Notes: generated by a model from the sequence alone, not told the origin. DNA of 64,000 nt from Thermoplasmata archaeon (GCA_022750195.1 JAKIWE010000004.1:62001-126000); one strand, 5' to 3'. Positions 43,321 to 51,733 are shown, counted from the stretch's first letter. Made by a program: numbers and translations.

Positions 43321-44946
43321 TCACGCCGAGCCGGGGGTCGGCTCGGCGGGCGTAGGGTGTGCGTCGTGCGCGGGCCGGGGGCCGTCCACGACCCGCGTGC
43401 CATCGGCCCGGAACCGGAAATTGATCAGTCGGAGGCTCACGAGGAAGCCGACGACGCCGAGCAGCGCGGAGGCGAGGAACACGTACCGGAAGGCCGCCAG
43501 GTCGGGGACCGTGCGGACGATCGGGACCGGGGTGTGGCCCGGCACGAGGACGCTCCCGACCACGATCATGGTCGTCGACGTGGAGAGGATCGCGCTCGCG
43601 AGGACGGGGCCCAAACTCTGACCGAGCGTCCGGAAGGTGGCGTTCATCCCCGTCTGGATCCCGGTCTCCTCGCGTCGCGAGGAGAGGACGATCACGTAGG
43701 TCATCGAGATGAAGCAGGTGACGACGCCGACGAGGCCCGGGATCGTCGCGAAGAGGATCTCGAGCGTGCTCCGGTTGAAGACCGTGAGGAGCAGCCCGCC
43801 GAGCACGATGAGAGCGCAGCCGGTGAGCATCATCGGCTTCGGCCCGTACCGTCCGATCGACCGGCCCACGAGCGGGGCGAACGCCATCATGGAGAGCGCG
43901 GTCGGCAGCGAGAGCAGGCCGAAGGTGAGCACGGACTGGCCCAGGCCCACCTGAGGGAGCTGGACCAGGATCGAGTTGGCGACGAAGACGAGGAACATCG
44001 CGGTGCCGGCGAGGACGCCGACCACGTTCGAGATGACGATGTTCCGCTCCTTGAGGCGCGCGAAGTCCACGATGGGGCTCCGGGCCCGCCGCTCCCGAAG
44101 CGCGAAGACCACGGCGAAGACGAGCGCTAGCACGAAGAGCTGCGGGACCCCAAAGGGGACACCGCCCAGGGTCACTCCCGATAGATTCGACCAGCCCCAG
44201 ACCCCGCCCTCGGAGAGCCCGATGAGGGTCGCCGCGAGCGCCCCGGCGAGGAAGGCCGCCCCCGGGACGTCCAGCGCGGCGCGGAGCCGCACGCGGGATT
44301 CCCGGAGATAGACGATCGTGAGGAGGACCATCAGGATGGCCACCGGAATGACCGTGTGGTAGGTGAACTGCCAGCCGAAGTCCTGCGTCAGGTAGGCACC
44401 TCCGGCGAGCCCGATGGCCGCCCCCGCGGCGAACATCGCCGAGATGATCCCCTGCGCCGCGCCGACGCGGTTCGGGGGGAACTCCTCCCCGACCATCGCG
44501 AAGGCGAGGGGGAACATCGACATCCCCAGCCCCTGGACCCCTCGCACCCCGATGAGCAGGTAGATCGCGTTCGCTCGGCTCACTCCGAGGGCGTTCGCGA
44601 TGTCCGGCGTGAAGCCGGCGACGCTCACCGCGATCGCGTAGACGCTCATCACGACGACGAGGATCCGTTTCTTGCCGTACAGGTCGCCGAGCTTGCCGAA
44701 GATCGGGGTCGACACCACGCCGACCAGCAGGTACGCGGAGAGGATCCACGCGACCGTGGAGATCGGCGGCCCCCCGAAGAAGACCTGGAAGCGGACGAGC
44801 GCCGGGACGACCATCGTCTCGACGTAGGTGACCATGAGCGCCGCCCCCGAGAGGATGAGCAGGACGAGCCGCGCGCGGGCCGGGTCGAGGCGGTCGCCCG
44901 GGGCTTGGGGCCACCCTCCCCCCGTCGCTTCTCGCGGCGCGGACAT
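43321..44946 (-). CDS. MFS drug exporter, DHA2 family (14 helices)
   Basis: A 541-residue membrane protein with about 14 hydrophobic helices. It has the DHA2 features: MVTYVETMVVPALVRFQ in helix 1 (motif D-like), GKLGDLYGKKRILVV as the loop 2-3 signature, and RGVQGLGMSMFPLAFAM as motif C-like. The ATG at 44946 fits a TATA-like TTCAAAAAGG about 25-30 bases upstream; the 160-base longer track form is rejected. It exports hydrophobic compounds by proton antiport, substrate unknown. The protein ends in an acidic-proline tail. It lies convergent to the methionine synthase genes. Confidence 0.9.
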   Translation of the reverse strand: MSAPREATGGGWPQAPGDRLDPARARLVLLILSGAALMVTYVETMVVPALVRFQVFFGGPPISTVAWILSAYLLVGVVSTPIFGKLGDLYGKKRILVVVMSVYAIAVSVAGFTPDIANALGVSRANAIYLLIGVRGVQGLGMSMFPLAFAMVGEEFPPNRVGAAQGIISAMFAAGAAIGLAGGAYLTQDFGWQFTYHTVIPVAILMVLLTIVYLRESRVRLRAALDVPGAAFLAGALAATLIGLSEGGVWGWSNLSGVTLGGVPFGVPQLFVLALVFAVVFALRERRARSPIVDFARLKERNIVISNVVGVLAGTAMFLVFVANSILVQLPQVGLGQSVLTFGLLSLPTALSMMAFAPLVGRSIGRYGPKPMMLTGCALIVLGGLLLTVFNRSTLEILFATIPGLVGVVTCFISMTYVIVLSSRREETGIQTGMNATFRTLGQSLGPVLASAILSTSTTMIVVGSVLVPGHTPVPIVRTVPDLAAFRYVFLASALLGVVGFLVSLRLINFRFRADGTRVVDGPRPAHDAHPTPAEPTPGSA

Positions 44947-45016
44947 TCTCCGGCCGTAGCTCGACCGTCCTTTTTGAAGGTTCCCGGGCTTCAGGGCCCG
45001 GCGCTCCGAGGGCGGG

Positions 45017-45898
45017 TCAGTCGAGTCGGGTGAGTACTTCGACGCCGTTGGGGCGGACCAGCACGGTGTGCTCGGCCTGCGCGACGAGCCCCCGGCCCCG
45101 CTCAACGAACACCGGGTACGTCTGGAGATGCCGACGCGCCCGGCGGAGGCGCTCCTTGTCCGCGTCCCCGTCCAGCCACCGTGCCGTGAACGGCAAGGTG
45201 CGGAACCGCGCGAACGCGCTCTGCAGCCACGGGTCCTCCGTTCCCGGGTCGGCCCGGAACCGGACGATGTTGCCGAAGACTCCGTTCTCGATCGATCCGG
45301 CGCCGTTCGTCGCGAACGGTTCGATCGCTACGATCTCTCCGTCGTCCAGGCGCTCCCCACTGAGCCCCGAGGCGTTCGGGATCGACTTGCCCGCGTGCAG
45401 GACGTAGGTCTCGATGGTATGGCCGGTCAGGTCACGGATCGGCTTGAGACCCCGTCGCCCGATCGCCGCCTCGATCGCGAGGGAAAGCTCGTTGACCGCG
45501 ACGCCGGCCCTCACGTGAGCGATCCCGGCCTCCACACCCTCCCGGGCCGCCCGCATCAGGTTCTCGTGTCGACGACCGCCGCCGACCTCGACCGTGGCGG
45601 CGGTGTCCGCGACGGCGCCGTCCAGGTGGGCGCCGACGTCCACCTTGAGGAGATCGCCCGCTTCGAGCTTCGCCTCGTCGTCGGGGGAGGGGGTGTAGTG
45701 GGCCGCCTCCTCGTTGCGCGAGAGGTTGGCCGGGAACGCCGGCTCTGCCCCATGTCGCCGGATGTACCCCTCGATCTCCTCCGCGACCTCCCTGCGTGAA
45801 CGGCCCGGGGTCGCCAGCGAGACGCCCAGCTCCCGGGCCTCCGCGGCGATCCGCGCCGCCCGACGCCACCGCGGCAGCTCGTTCGCCGGGACCGTCAC
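45017..45898 (-). CDS. map: Type II methionine aminopeptidase
   Basis: Removes the initiator Met from nascent chains. The 293-residue product has the pita-bread metal-binding residues in LKVDVGAHLDGAVADTAAT (first Asp pair), the His of LTGHTIETYVLHAG, the Glu of VAIEPFATNGAG and the final Glu in QAEHTVLV. The insertion between these motifs (about residues 185-250) is the helical insert that distinguishes type II from type I enzymes. The GTG at 45898 follows sua5 by 4 bases. The ndk-sua5-map order indicates one transcript. Confidence 0.95.
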   Translation of the reverse strand: MTVPANELPRWRRAARIAAEARELGVSLATPGRSRREVAEEIEGYIRRHGAEPAFPANLSRNEEAAHYTPSPDDEAKLEAGDLLKVDVGAHLDGAVADTAATVEVGGGRRHENLMRAAREGVEAGIAHVRAGVAVNELSLAIEAAIGRRGLKPIRDLTGHTIETYVLHAGKSIPNASGLSGERLDDGEIVAIEPFATNGAGSIENGVFGNIVRFRADPGTEDPWLQSAFARFRTLPFTARWLDGDADKERLRRARRHLQTYPVFVERGRGLVAQAEHTVLVRPNGVEVLTRLD

Positions 45899-45902
45899 GC
45901 GA

Positions 45903-46478
45903 TCACCGCGCCGACGCCCGGGGAACGACCGAGGGGGAGGCGCCCGTGAGGTCGACCAGGATCGACGGGCTCCCGGTCGGAGCCGGCCCTCCCGCTACGT
46001 ACCGCGCGACGGCCCGGCCGAAGGTGCGTCGCGCCGCCGCGAGCGACCGGCTCGCCGGCTCGCCGTGTCGGTTCGCCGACGTACACGTGATCGGACCGAC
46101 GCGCAGCGCCAGGGCTCGGGCGACCGGATGGTCCGGCACTCGGATCCCCACCGTTCCGGCCGACCCGAGGATCGGGCTCGCCAGCTTTCGCCGCGCGGCG
46201 GCCGAGACGGGGAGCAGGACCGTGACCGGACCGGGCAGGAGTCGGCGAACCCATCGCCGGGCGCCGGACGTGAGGTCGGCCCACGGTTCGATCTCCTCCG
46301 TCGACGAGACGGCGATCGAGATCGGCTGGTCGGACGGTCGTCCCTTAGCGATCAGGAGCCGGGCGACCGCGGCCTCGGAGGTCGCCCGCGCTCCGAGCCC
46401 ATAGAGGGTGTCGGTCGGGTAGACGACGAGCGCGCCGCGGGCGAGCTCCCGGGCCGCTGCCTCGAGCCCTGCCTCCAT
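45903..46478 (-). CDS. sua5: L-threonylcarbamoyladenylate synthase (YrdC/Sua5)
   Basis: Makes threonylcarbamoyl-AMP for the t6A modification of ANN-decoding tRNAs. The 191-residue product has the YrdC signature: ARGALVVYPTDTLYGLGARAT at the N-terminus, LLIAKGRPSDQPISIAVSS, PGPVTVLLPVS, GTVGIRVPDHPVARAL and ITCTSANRHGEPASRS. It is the short form lacking the C-terminal Sua5 domain. The ATG at 46478 follows the ndk stop by 5 bases. The much longer track start at 47039 runs back through ndk. Confidence 0.95.
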   Translation of the reverse strand: MEAGLEAAARELARGALVVYPTDTLYGLGARATSEAAVARLLIAKGRPSDQPISIAVSSTEEIEPWADLTSGARRWVRRLLPGPVTVLLPVSAAARRKLASPILGSAGTVGIRVPDHPVARALALRVGPITCTSANRHGEPASRSLAAARRTFGRAVARYVAGGPAPTGSPSILVDLTGASPSVVPRASAR

Positions 46479-46483
46479 GCCGC

Positions 46484-46942
46484 TCAGAGGTACGGTTGGT
46501 CGACGCGGGGGTAGGCGTGGTAGTCGTTCTCCCGGAAGAACAACGCGAGCTCCTTCTCGGCGGAAGCGACCGCGTCGGAAGCGTGGATCAGGTTCGGCGT
46601 CACGGCGATCGCGAGGTCCCCCCGGACCGTCCCCGGCGCCGCGGTCTGCGGGTTGGTCGCACCGGTCAGCAGGCGCACGACCGAGATGGCGCTCCGGCCC
46701 TCGACCGCGAGGGCCAGCACCGGTCCGCTCGTGATGTGCTCGACGAGCCCCGCGTAGAACGGCTTGGCCTGGTGCTCGGCGTAGTGCCGGGCCGCGAGTT
46801 CGGGCGTGACCATCACGAGGCGCGCGGCCACGATCTTCAGTCCCTTGCGCTCGAGGCGACCGAGGATCTCCCCGGCGAGCCCGCGCTTGACTCCGTCCGG
46901 CTTCACCAGTACTAAGGTCCGCTCGACGGTCCCCTCGCCCAT
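46484..46942 (-). CDS. ndk: Nucleoside-diphosphate kinase
   Basis: Transfers the gamma-phosphate between nucleotides via phospho-His. The 152-residue product shows [16 protein letters not shown] at the N-terminus, [10 protein letters not shown], and the active-site [16 protein letters not shown] with the phosphorylated His. Length and motifs are normal. In many archaea ndk follows L7Ae-S28e-L24e directly; here the r-protein genes lie 1.7 kb upstream, with a methyltransferase on the opposite strand and the split Cas4-like genes between. The ATG at 46942 is used rather than the long track start. Confidence 0.96.
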   Translation of the reverse strand: MGEGTVERTLVLVKPDGVKRGLAGEILGRLERKGLKIVAARLVMVTPELAARHYAEHQAKPFYAGLVEHITSGPVLALAVEGRSAISVVRLLTGATNPQTAAPGTVRGDLAIAVTPNLIHASDAVASAEKELALFFRENDYHAYPRVDQPYL

Positions 46943-47041
46943 CGGCGCGCCGACGCGACTCCGGGCCAAAACCTTTGGCCGGCCACTCGGAGTCCCGTCG
47001 GCGTCCGACACGGTCAAGCACCGGACGGTTTCGCGGCACGC

Positions 47042-47812
47042 GTGGGGACGCCGAGGGTCCACGAGCAGGTCCTCGGCTTCGACGCCGTCGCCGAGGAGTA
47101 CGAAAAGGGGCGACCGGAGTATCCTGCGGACGCGGTCGCCGCCCTGATCGCGGGCCTCCGGGTCGCTCCTGGGAGCCCGGTGCTCGACCTCGCGGCCGGG
47201 ACGGGCAAGCTCACGCGGGCGCTCCTCCCGTTCGGGTTCGACCTCGTCGCCGTCGAGCCGATGGCCGGGATGCGTCGGGTCTTTGTGCGGGCGCACCCGC
47301 ACGTGCGCCTGCTGGACGGGACGGCCGAGGCGATCCCGCTGCCGGAGGCGAGCGTCGACGCGGTCGTGGTCGGTCAGGCGTTCCACTGGTTCGACGCGGC
47401 CCAGGCGTTGCCCGAGATCCGTCGCGTGCTGAGGCCAGGCGGCGCTCTCGGGCTGATCTGGAACCTGCGGGACGAATCGGTGCCGTGGGTCGCCAGGGTC
47501 GGCAAGCTCCTTGACGCGGTGGACCCCGGCGTTCCACGTACCCGGCTCAAGGCGTGGCGAGCGGCCTTCACGGAGAATCCGCGCTTCACTCCGCTCGAAG
47601 AGCGCACCTTCCACTTCCAGCAGCAGCTCGACCGGGACTCCGTGGTCGCTCGCTTCGTCTCGGTCAGCTTCGTCGCGAACCTCCCTCCGGCTCGCAAGGA
47701 GTCGTTCGTCCGCGAGCTGCACGCCATCCTCGACGAGGACCCGGTCACGCGAGGGGAGACCACGATCGACCTCGCCTATCGAACCGACGTATTCTGGTCG
47801 GCGGCTCGGTAA
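47042..47812 (+). CDS. SAM-dependent methyltransferase (class I)
   Basis: A 256-residue methyltransferase. Motif I reads [16 protein letters not shown], preceded by [16 protein letters not shown]; the following strand has the acidic residue in [12 protein letters not shown], and later motifs [21 protein letters not shown] and [17 protein letters not shown] follow. The pattern AFHWFD places it with the trans-aconitate/UbiE-like methyltransferase-11 family often found beside unrelated genes. Substrate is unknown. The GTG at 47042 follows the divergent ndk start by about 100 bases. The gene sits convergent to the Cas4-like C-half. Confidence 0.88.
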   Translation: MGTPRVHEQVLGFDAVAEEYEKGRPEYPADAVAALIAGLRVAPGSPVLDLAAGTGKLTRALLPFGFDLVAVEPMAGMRRVFVRAHPHVRLLDGTAEAIPLPEASVDAVVVGQAFHWFDAAQALPEIRRVLRPGGALGLIWNLRDESVPWVARVGKLLDAVDPGVPRTRLKAWRAAFTENPRFTPLEERTFHFQQQLDRDSVVARFVSVSFVANLPPARKESFVRELHAILDEDPVTRGETTIDLAYRTDVFWSAAR

Positions 47813-47817
47813 CGCGA

Positions 47818-48333
47818 TCACCCCGTCCAACGGGCGTCGCACGCGTCGAACCACGGGCACCTCGGGCAGCGACCCGGCCCCGGGCGGGCGCGGCCGTCGT
47901 ACGGCCGACGCGCCTCGGCGAGCGTGCGGGCAAGTTCCGTGCGCGCCGACTCGTCCCAGGGAAGTCGTGCCTCGGTGCCATCCCCGTACCGAAGCAGGCC
48001 GAACGGCGGCGGAGCCGTCGACCGATCCTCCAGCAGGGCGAGGTAGGCGTACACCTGCAAACGGTGGGACTCCGGAACGCCCCTCCGGGGGAACGACCGG
48101 CTCTTCACCTCCACGGGCACGAGCCGGCCGTCGGAGAGGCGTAGAAGTTCGTCGGGTCGGCCGACGAGACCCCACGTCTCGGAACGCATCGGGGCATCCG
48201 TTCGAACGGTGTCTACGGCGACGACAGTACCACCGGCCGGTCCACGCGCACGCCACCAGGCACGGGCCGCGACTCCCGCTACGACGACCGCCACCAGGGC
48301 GAGGAGCCCAAGGAGCAGGCGGAGGTCGATCAA
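47818..48333 (-). CDS. Cas4-like nuclease, catalytic half with N-terminal membrane helix
   Basis: A 171-residue protein starting at TTG 48333. It begins with one hydrophobic helix ([17 protein letters not shown], residues about 5-22) followed by a basic anchor (RAWWRARG). The soluble part is the PD-(D/E)XK core of Cas4/Dna2-type exonucleases: [22 protein letters not shown] (Asp, then E-V-K), [14 protein letters not shown], and the last iron-sulfur cysteines in [11 protein letters not shown]. The first Cys and the N-terminal motif are not in this gene but in the one just upstream, with which it overlaps by 4 bases (TTGA). Confidence 0.8.
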   Translation of the reverse strand: MIDLRLLLGLLALVAVVVAGVAARAWWRARGPAGGTVVAVDTVRTDAPMRSETWGLVGRPDELLRLSDGRLVPVEVKSRSFPRRGVPESHRLQVYAYLALLEDRSTAPPPFGLLRYGDGTEARLPWDESARTELARTLAEARRPYDGRARPGPGRCPRCPWFDACDARWTG

Positions 48334-48611
48334 CTCAGGATCGCCCCCACGAGGCAGGCGAGCGCGACCACGACCGCGATCACGAGCACGGTCCTCCAGG
48401 TGCCTCGGTGGTGCGAACGGAGCTGTTCCGAGGAGAGGTAGGCGGCGTGGAACCGCTCACCCGCGGCCGAGGAGCGCCGGCTCGCGGCGGAAGGGCCGCC
48501 CGCCGGTGGGTGGCGGCGGTACCAGAACGACCGTGGGCAGTAGGCGTAGTCGCCGACCTCGGAGGCCGAGAGCCAGCGCGACTCTCCGGTCGCTCCCCCC
48601 GCGCGCGGCAC
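48330..48611 (-). CDS. Cas4-like nuclease, N-terminal half with C-terminal membrane helix
   Basis: A 93-residue protein from GTG 48611. It carries [23 protein letters not shown], the N-terminal Cas4 motif whose Cys is the first iron-sulfur ligand, then a helix with [11 protein letters not shown] resembling the Cas4 GxxxH motif, and ends in one hydrophobic helix ([19 protein letters not shown]). Its stop overlaps the start of the next gene (TTGA), and the two hydrophobic helices would be adjacent. Read together they make a complete Cas4 domain with a membrane hairpin inserted. A -1 frameshift or a real split are both possible. Confidence 0.75.
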   Translation of the reverse strand: MPRAGGATGESRWLSASEVGDYAYCPRSFWYRRHPPAGGPSAASRRSSAAGERFHAAYLSSEQLRSHHRGTWRTVLVIAVVVALACLVGAILS

Positions 48612-48687
48612 CGACGGCCGAGGGTAGCCCCGGGGTTAGAACCTCAACGCTCGAGTGGAAGCTGACGGCCGTCGCCGGCCGGCGAAC

Positions 48688-49173
48688 TCAGGATTCGGAG
48701 CTCTTCTCGGCGGTGTCGGCCGCAGCTTTCGGCTTTCGGGCACGCGGAGCCTTCGCAGGCTTCTCCTTCTCGGCCGCCGCCTCGGGTGCGGTACTCGCGG
48801 GCATGGGGGAGTTGGGAGTCTTCGCTTTCGGTGTTCGGGCCGGCTTGGGTGCCTCGGTGGACGCGGATGCCTCCGGGGCTTTCGCGGCCGCGGGCTCGTC
48901 AGGCTTCGAAGGCTTGGCCGGGGGCGCCGGAGCGGACGGGGCCGGTCCTTTCGCGCGGGCGCGGGCCGGAGCGCTCCGTTGCTCGCTCTCGATCTTGAGC
49001 GCGTGGGCGCGGGTCCACTTCAGGCGGTGCCCGACGCGGCCGAGATGGAGCTGCTGCTTGCGGCAGGAGGAGGAGCAGAAGCTGAAGACGGTCCCGTCGC
49101 GCTTGACGAACAGCGTGCCGGTCCCCGGTTCGATCTCGTTCGCGCAGAACGAGCACTGTCGCTTGACGACCAT
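48688..49173 (-). CDS. rpl24e: Ribosomal protein L24e (eL24) with long C-terminal tail
   Basis: Residues 1-60 are a normal archaeal eL24: a zinc-binding CSFCANEIEPGTG and FCSSSCRKQ, with the FVKRDGTVF strand between. The usual protein ends near residue 65, but here an Ala/Pro/Lys/Glu-rich tail of about 95 residues continues (for example KTPNSPMPASTAPEAAAEKE). The tail is low-complexity and probably disordered. Codon use does not change there. It is the third gene of the L7Ae-S28e-L24e cluster. Start ATG 49173. Confidence 0.93.
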   Translation of the reverse strand: MVVKRQCSFCANEIEPGTGTLFVKRDGTVFSFCSSSCRKQQLHLGRVGHRLKWTRAHALKIESEQRSAPARARAKGPAPSAPAPPAKPSKPDEPAAAKAPEASASTEAPKPARTPKAKTPNSPMPASTAPEAAAEKEKPAKAPRARKPKAAADTAEKSSES

Positions 49174-49191
49174 TCGCCGATCCCTGCCCCA

Positions 49192-49404
49192 CTACCGGAC
49201 GGAGAGCTTCCGCGCCTCGCGGGCGGTCTCGCGCAGGACGAGCACATCGCCCAGTCGGATCGGCCCGGCGACGTTGCGGGTGATGATCTTCCCGCGGTCT
49301 CGGCCCGCGAGCACGCGGACCTTCACCTGGGTCGCCTCCCCGGCCATGCCGGTGCGACCGATCAGTTCGACGACCTCCGCGGGCGAGCCCTTCTCCTCCG
49401 CCAT
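49192..49404 (-). CDS. rps28e: Ribosomal protein S28e (eS28)
   Basis: A 70-residue small-subunit protein with the eS28 core: [21 protein letters not shown], followed by [21 protein letters not shown] and the conserved C-terminal ETAREARKL. Length is normal for archaea. It lies between L7Ae and L24e, 18-30 bases from each, and is part of the same transcript. Confidence 0.96.
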   Translation of the reverse strand: MAEEKGSPAEVVELIGRTGMAGEATQVKVRVLAGRDRGKIITRNVAGPIRLGDVLVLRETAREARKLSVR

Positions 49405-49434
49405 CGACGCGACCGCCCGTTGGACCTTCGGGCC

Positions 49435-49806
49435 TTACTTCTTGAGGTTGGCGAACGACGCGGCGAGCTCTTCGAGCAGCGCCTTGCCTTCTCCGGCCTC
49501 GACGATCGCGACGCTCGCCGCCGACTTCGATAGGCCGGCCGACTGGCCGAGCCGCTGCTTCTTCGGGACGTAGACGTACGGGATCCGCTTCTCCTCGCAG
49601 AGCATCGGGATGTGGACGAGGATCTCGACCGGGTCGACGTCCTCGGCCATCACAACGAGCTTCGCCTCGGCGCGTTCGCTCGACTTCGTGACCTCGTTCG
49701 TGCCCACGCGGACCTTGCCGGTCTCGCTGGCGACCTGGATCAGTTGCAGGGCCTTGTCGGCGAGTTCGCTAGGTGTCTCAAACCGCACGTAGATTGGGCG
49801 CGCCAT
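49435..49806 (-). CDS. rpl7ae: Ribosomal protein L7Ae (eL8)
   Basis: RNA-binding protein of the ribosome, of C/D and H/ACA guide RNPs and of archaeal RNase P. The 123-residue product has the K-turn-binding segment VRVGTNEVTKSSERAEAKLV, VMAEDVDPVEILVHIPMLCEE, and IPYVYVPKKQRLGQSAGL. Length is normal. The ATG at 49806 is preceded by about 50 bases of leader containing a hairpin, described separately. It heads the cluster L7Ae-S28e-L24e. Confidence 0.97.
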   Translation of the reverse strand: MARPIYVRFETPSELADKALQLIQVASETGKVRVGTNEVTKSSERAEAKLVVMAEDVDPVEILVHIPMLCEEKRIPYVYVPKKQRLGQSAGLSKSAASVAIVEAGEGKALLEELAASFANLKK

Positions 49807-49829
49807 CGACCGTACCTCGCGTCAGCGGA

Positions 49830-49893
49830 ACCCCGCGTTCGCGGGGTCCTCGGCTCACGGGTAGGCCGCGGTAGTTCGTTCGCTATTTAACCG
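49830..49893 (-). promoter_or_regulatory. Promoter and leader hairpin of the L7Ae operon
   Basis: Minus-strand GGTTAAATAGC (TATA region 49884-49893) predicts a start near 49860, leaving about 50 bases of leader. In it ACCCCGC-GAAC-GCGGGGT (49830-49847) forms a perfect 7-base hairpin about 25 bases before the ATG, with flanking GGA/TCC pairs. Such a leader structure could be a site for L7Ae self-regulation; a K-turn could not be drawn with confidence. Confidence 0.5.
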
Positions 49894-49929
49894 TTAGTTG
49901 ACCCCGGCGCCCGGTTCCGGTCGCCCGAT

Positions 49930-50286
49930 TCAGTCCTCCGCAGGCCGCAGAGGGTCCTCGGGAGCACCCATCGCATCGTCCACGATCGCCTCCGCGTCGT
50001 CCGCGTCCCCGCTTCCGTGCAGGAAACCCACAAACCCACAGTCCCGGCAGAGAATCCCGGGCAAGTAGCTGGTACGCACGATGGCACGGGAGATCAGGAC
50101 CTCATCGCCGACCACCCCGAGGACGTGCTGCTTGTCCGACCAGAAGACCCGTCCGTTCGTCCCCACGAACCCCCTCGCTACCGCTCCTCCGCAACTCGGA
50201 CACTTGCTCGGGAGCCCCGGTCCTGCCGGAGTGCTCGTCCCACCCGTGGAGGACGGATCGGGCACGGCACGGCACACGGGGCGCAT
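49930..50286 (-). CDS. Zinc-ribbon protein, DUF6487-like
   Basis: A 118-residue protein. After a Pro/Ser/Thr-rich N-terminus it has CPSCGGAVARGFVGTNGRVFW and a second pair in ILCRDCGFVGFL, so a zinc ribbon with a 50-residue strand-rich insert (QHVLGVVGDEVLISRAIVRTSYLPG). The tail is acidic. The pattern is the same as in small bacterial and archaeal PF20097-type proteins of unknown function. It is 123 bases from the L7Ae gene on the same strand and may belong to another transcript. Confidence 0.7.
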   Translation of the reverse strand: MRPVCRAVPDPSSTGGTSTPAGPGLPSKCPSCGGAVARGFVGTNGRVFWSDKQHVLGVVGDEVLISRAIVRTSYLPGILCRDCGFVGFLHGSGDADDAEAIVDDAMGAPEDPLRPAED

Positions 50287-50333
50287 GGGGAATAGGCTTC
50301 GTGCCGCAGTTTGGATGCCGACCTAGGGCCGAC

Positions 50334-50699
50334 TCAATGGGCCGGTACGACCCCGGGCGAATTAGGGAGGGTCGCGCCGCAGTGCTCGCACGTGGTGGCG
50401 CCCACCGGGACAGCGCCGCCGCAACGCGCGCAGAAGGTTTCGGGGCCGGTGGGCCAGCCGGGACCCACCGGCCGCTCCGTGGCGGGCGCCAACTCTCGTA
50501 CGAGCTCCGGAGCGCTGACCTCCTCGTCCTTCTCCTCGCGCCAAGCGATCCCCGCAAGCCATGCGCCAGCGAGGAGCAGAATCCCCCCGAGGAGCCAGAA
50601 CAGCCAGAACCGCGGGTGGCCTAGGGTCTGGACCTCGAAGAACGCCACGACGACATAGAACGGAAGGATCAGTAGCGCGGTGAGTCGGTAGACGTTCAC
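50334..50699 (-). CDS. Membrane protein with C-terminal zinc ribbon
   Basis: A 121-residue protein with two hydrophobic helices (about residues 6-24 LTALLILPFYVVVAFF and 32-52 FWLLGGILLLAGAWLAGIAW), a charged linker, and a cytoplasmic-type zinc ribbon CARCGGAV...CEHCGATL near the end. The GTG at 50699 is used. Such helix-helix-zinc ribbon proteins are frequent in archaea and their role is unknown. It is followed by the DUF6487-like gene after 47 bases. Confidence 0.7.
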   Translation of the reverse strand: MNVYRLTALLILPFYVVVAFFEVQTLGHPRFWLFWLLGGILLLAGAWLAGIAWREEKDEEVSAPELVRELAPATERPVGPGWPTGPETFCARCGGAVPVGATTCEHCGATLPNSPGVVPAH

Positions 50700-50812
50700 C
50701 GAATCGGAAGCCCCCTAGGGGTCATCCCCAGAGGCGGGCAGGCCTCGGAGGACCGATATGGAGACCGCCTCCCAGTCTGGCTCTCGGAGCCCCGTGACGT
50801 ACCGCGCCGCCT

Positions 50813-51607
50813 TCATCCTGAGGTCGTCAAGGCCCGGTGCAGGAAAGGAAGTGCGATCGGCAGGGCAAGATCGCTTCGGTAGAAGCTCCCGAGATGGCCC
50901 ACGCCCGGTATCCGGACGATACGACCGTCCGGGAATTCCGCCACGGATTTCTCGGTGTAGCGGTCCAAATCCTCCCTTTCGCCCGCGATCATCAGGAGCG
51001 GCGCCGGGAAGGTCCCGAACGCGCTCCGCGGTCCGTGCCAGGAGCGCCAGGCGACGACCGACAGTGCCATCATGCGCGGGTCGCCCTCCCGGACGTTCTG
51101 CTCGATGGCCGGGGGGAACCGGTCGTTCTCCTCCTTCATGCACCCCTCCATCTCCGGCACGACCCCACCGTTGCCCGCGATCCGCGCGACCTCTGCAGCG
51201 GAATCCACGGGCCAGGTCAGTTCGTCGCGGTTGATCGGTCGGAGACCACCGGTCCCGACCAGCCCCTGGAGACGGTCGGGATAGGCGGCCCCGAAGGCGA
51301 CGCCGATCAGGACGCCGTTCGAATACCCCCAGAACGCTGCGTTCTCGACCTCCGCGTCATCAAGCACCGCCGCCACGTCCTCCGCGTAGCTCTCCATCCG
51401 ATGGTCGGCGAGGTCGCCGGGGCGTCCGCTCCGGCCGCGGCCTCGCTGATCGATCAGGATCACACGGAACCCGGTGAGGCCAGAGAGGTACCCAGCCTCC
51501 CGCCAGATCCGAAGGTCGCCGCCGTTCCCGGTGTGGAGCACGACGGCCGGGCCGTCACCCTCCACCTCGTAGTTGATCCTGACCTTTCCCCTATCGACGA
51601 AGGGCAC
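50813..51607 (-). CDS. Alpha/beta hydrolase
   Basis: A 264-residue hydrolase of the alpha/beta fold. Visible features: the oxyanion region VVLHTGNGGDLRIW, the helix after LIDQRGRGRSGRP, the nucleophile elbow WGYSNGVLIG (Ser about residue 100), an acidic residue in MIAGEREDLDRY, and a catalytic His in GVGHLGSF. It resembles the epoxide hydrolase/haloperoxidase/lactonase branch; substrate unknown. GTG at 51607. The 146-base gap to the divergent gene at 51754 holds the promoters of both. Confidence 0.88.
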   Translation of the reverse strand: MPFVDRGKVRINYEVEGDGPAVVLHTGNGGDLRIWREAGYLSGLTGFRVILIDQRGRGRSGRPGDLADHRMESYAEDVAAVLDDAEVENAAFWGYSNGVLIGVAFGAAYPDRLQGLVGTGGLRPINRDELTWPVDSAAEVARIAGNGGVVPEMEGCMKEENDRFPPAIEQNVREGDPRMMALSVVAWRSWHGPRSAFGTFPAPLLMIAGEREDLDRYTEKSVAEFPDGRIVRIPGVGHLGSFYRSDLALPIALPFLHRALTTSG

Positions 51608-51725
51608 GGGTCACCTCGGAGTCCCGGATCCGTCCTCCGCTGCCCGGTCGCTGCATGCAGGTCGGGATCGCTGGCGCCTCCGAAGGGCTTAGGGGATATC
51701 ATCGTTGGTCGCCGCCCCAGAGCGC

Positions 51726-51733
51726 CTAAGTAT
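51726..51733 (+). promoter_or_regulatory. TATA box of the small surface protein gene
   Basis: CTAAGTAT at 51726-51733 lies 21-28 bases ahead of the ATG at 51754 and implies a leaderless message. Confidence 0.55.

Noticed and set aside
48330-48611. Simple sequencing error breaking one Cas4 gene
   Set aside because: Not excluded, but the overlap TTGA and the two well-formed membrane helices at the junction favour a real split or a programmed event, so it is kept as a finding.
49807-49893. K-turn in the L7Ae leader
   Set aside because: GA pairs and a 3-base bulge could not be arranged without forcing; only the hairpin is reported.
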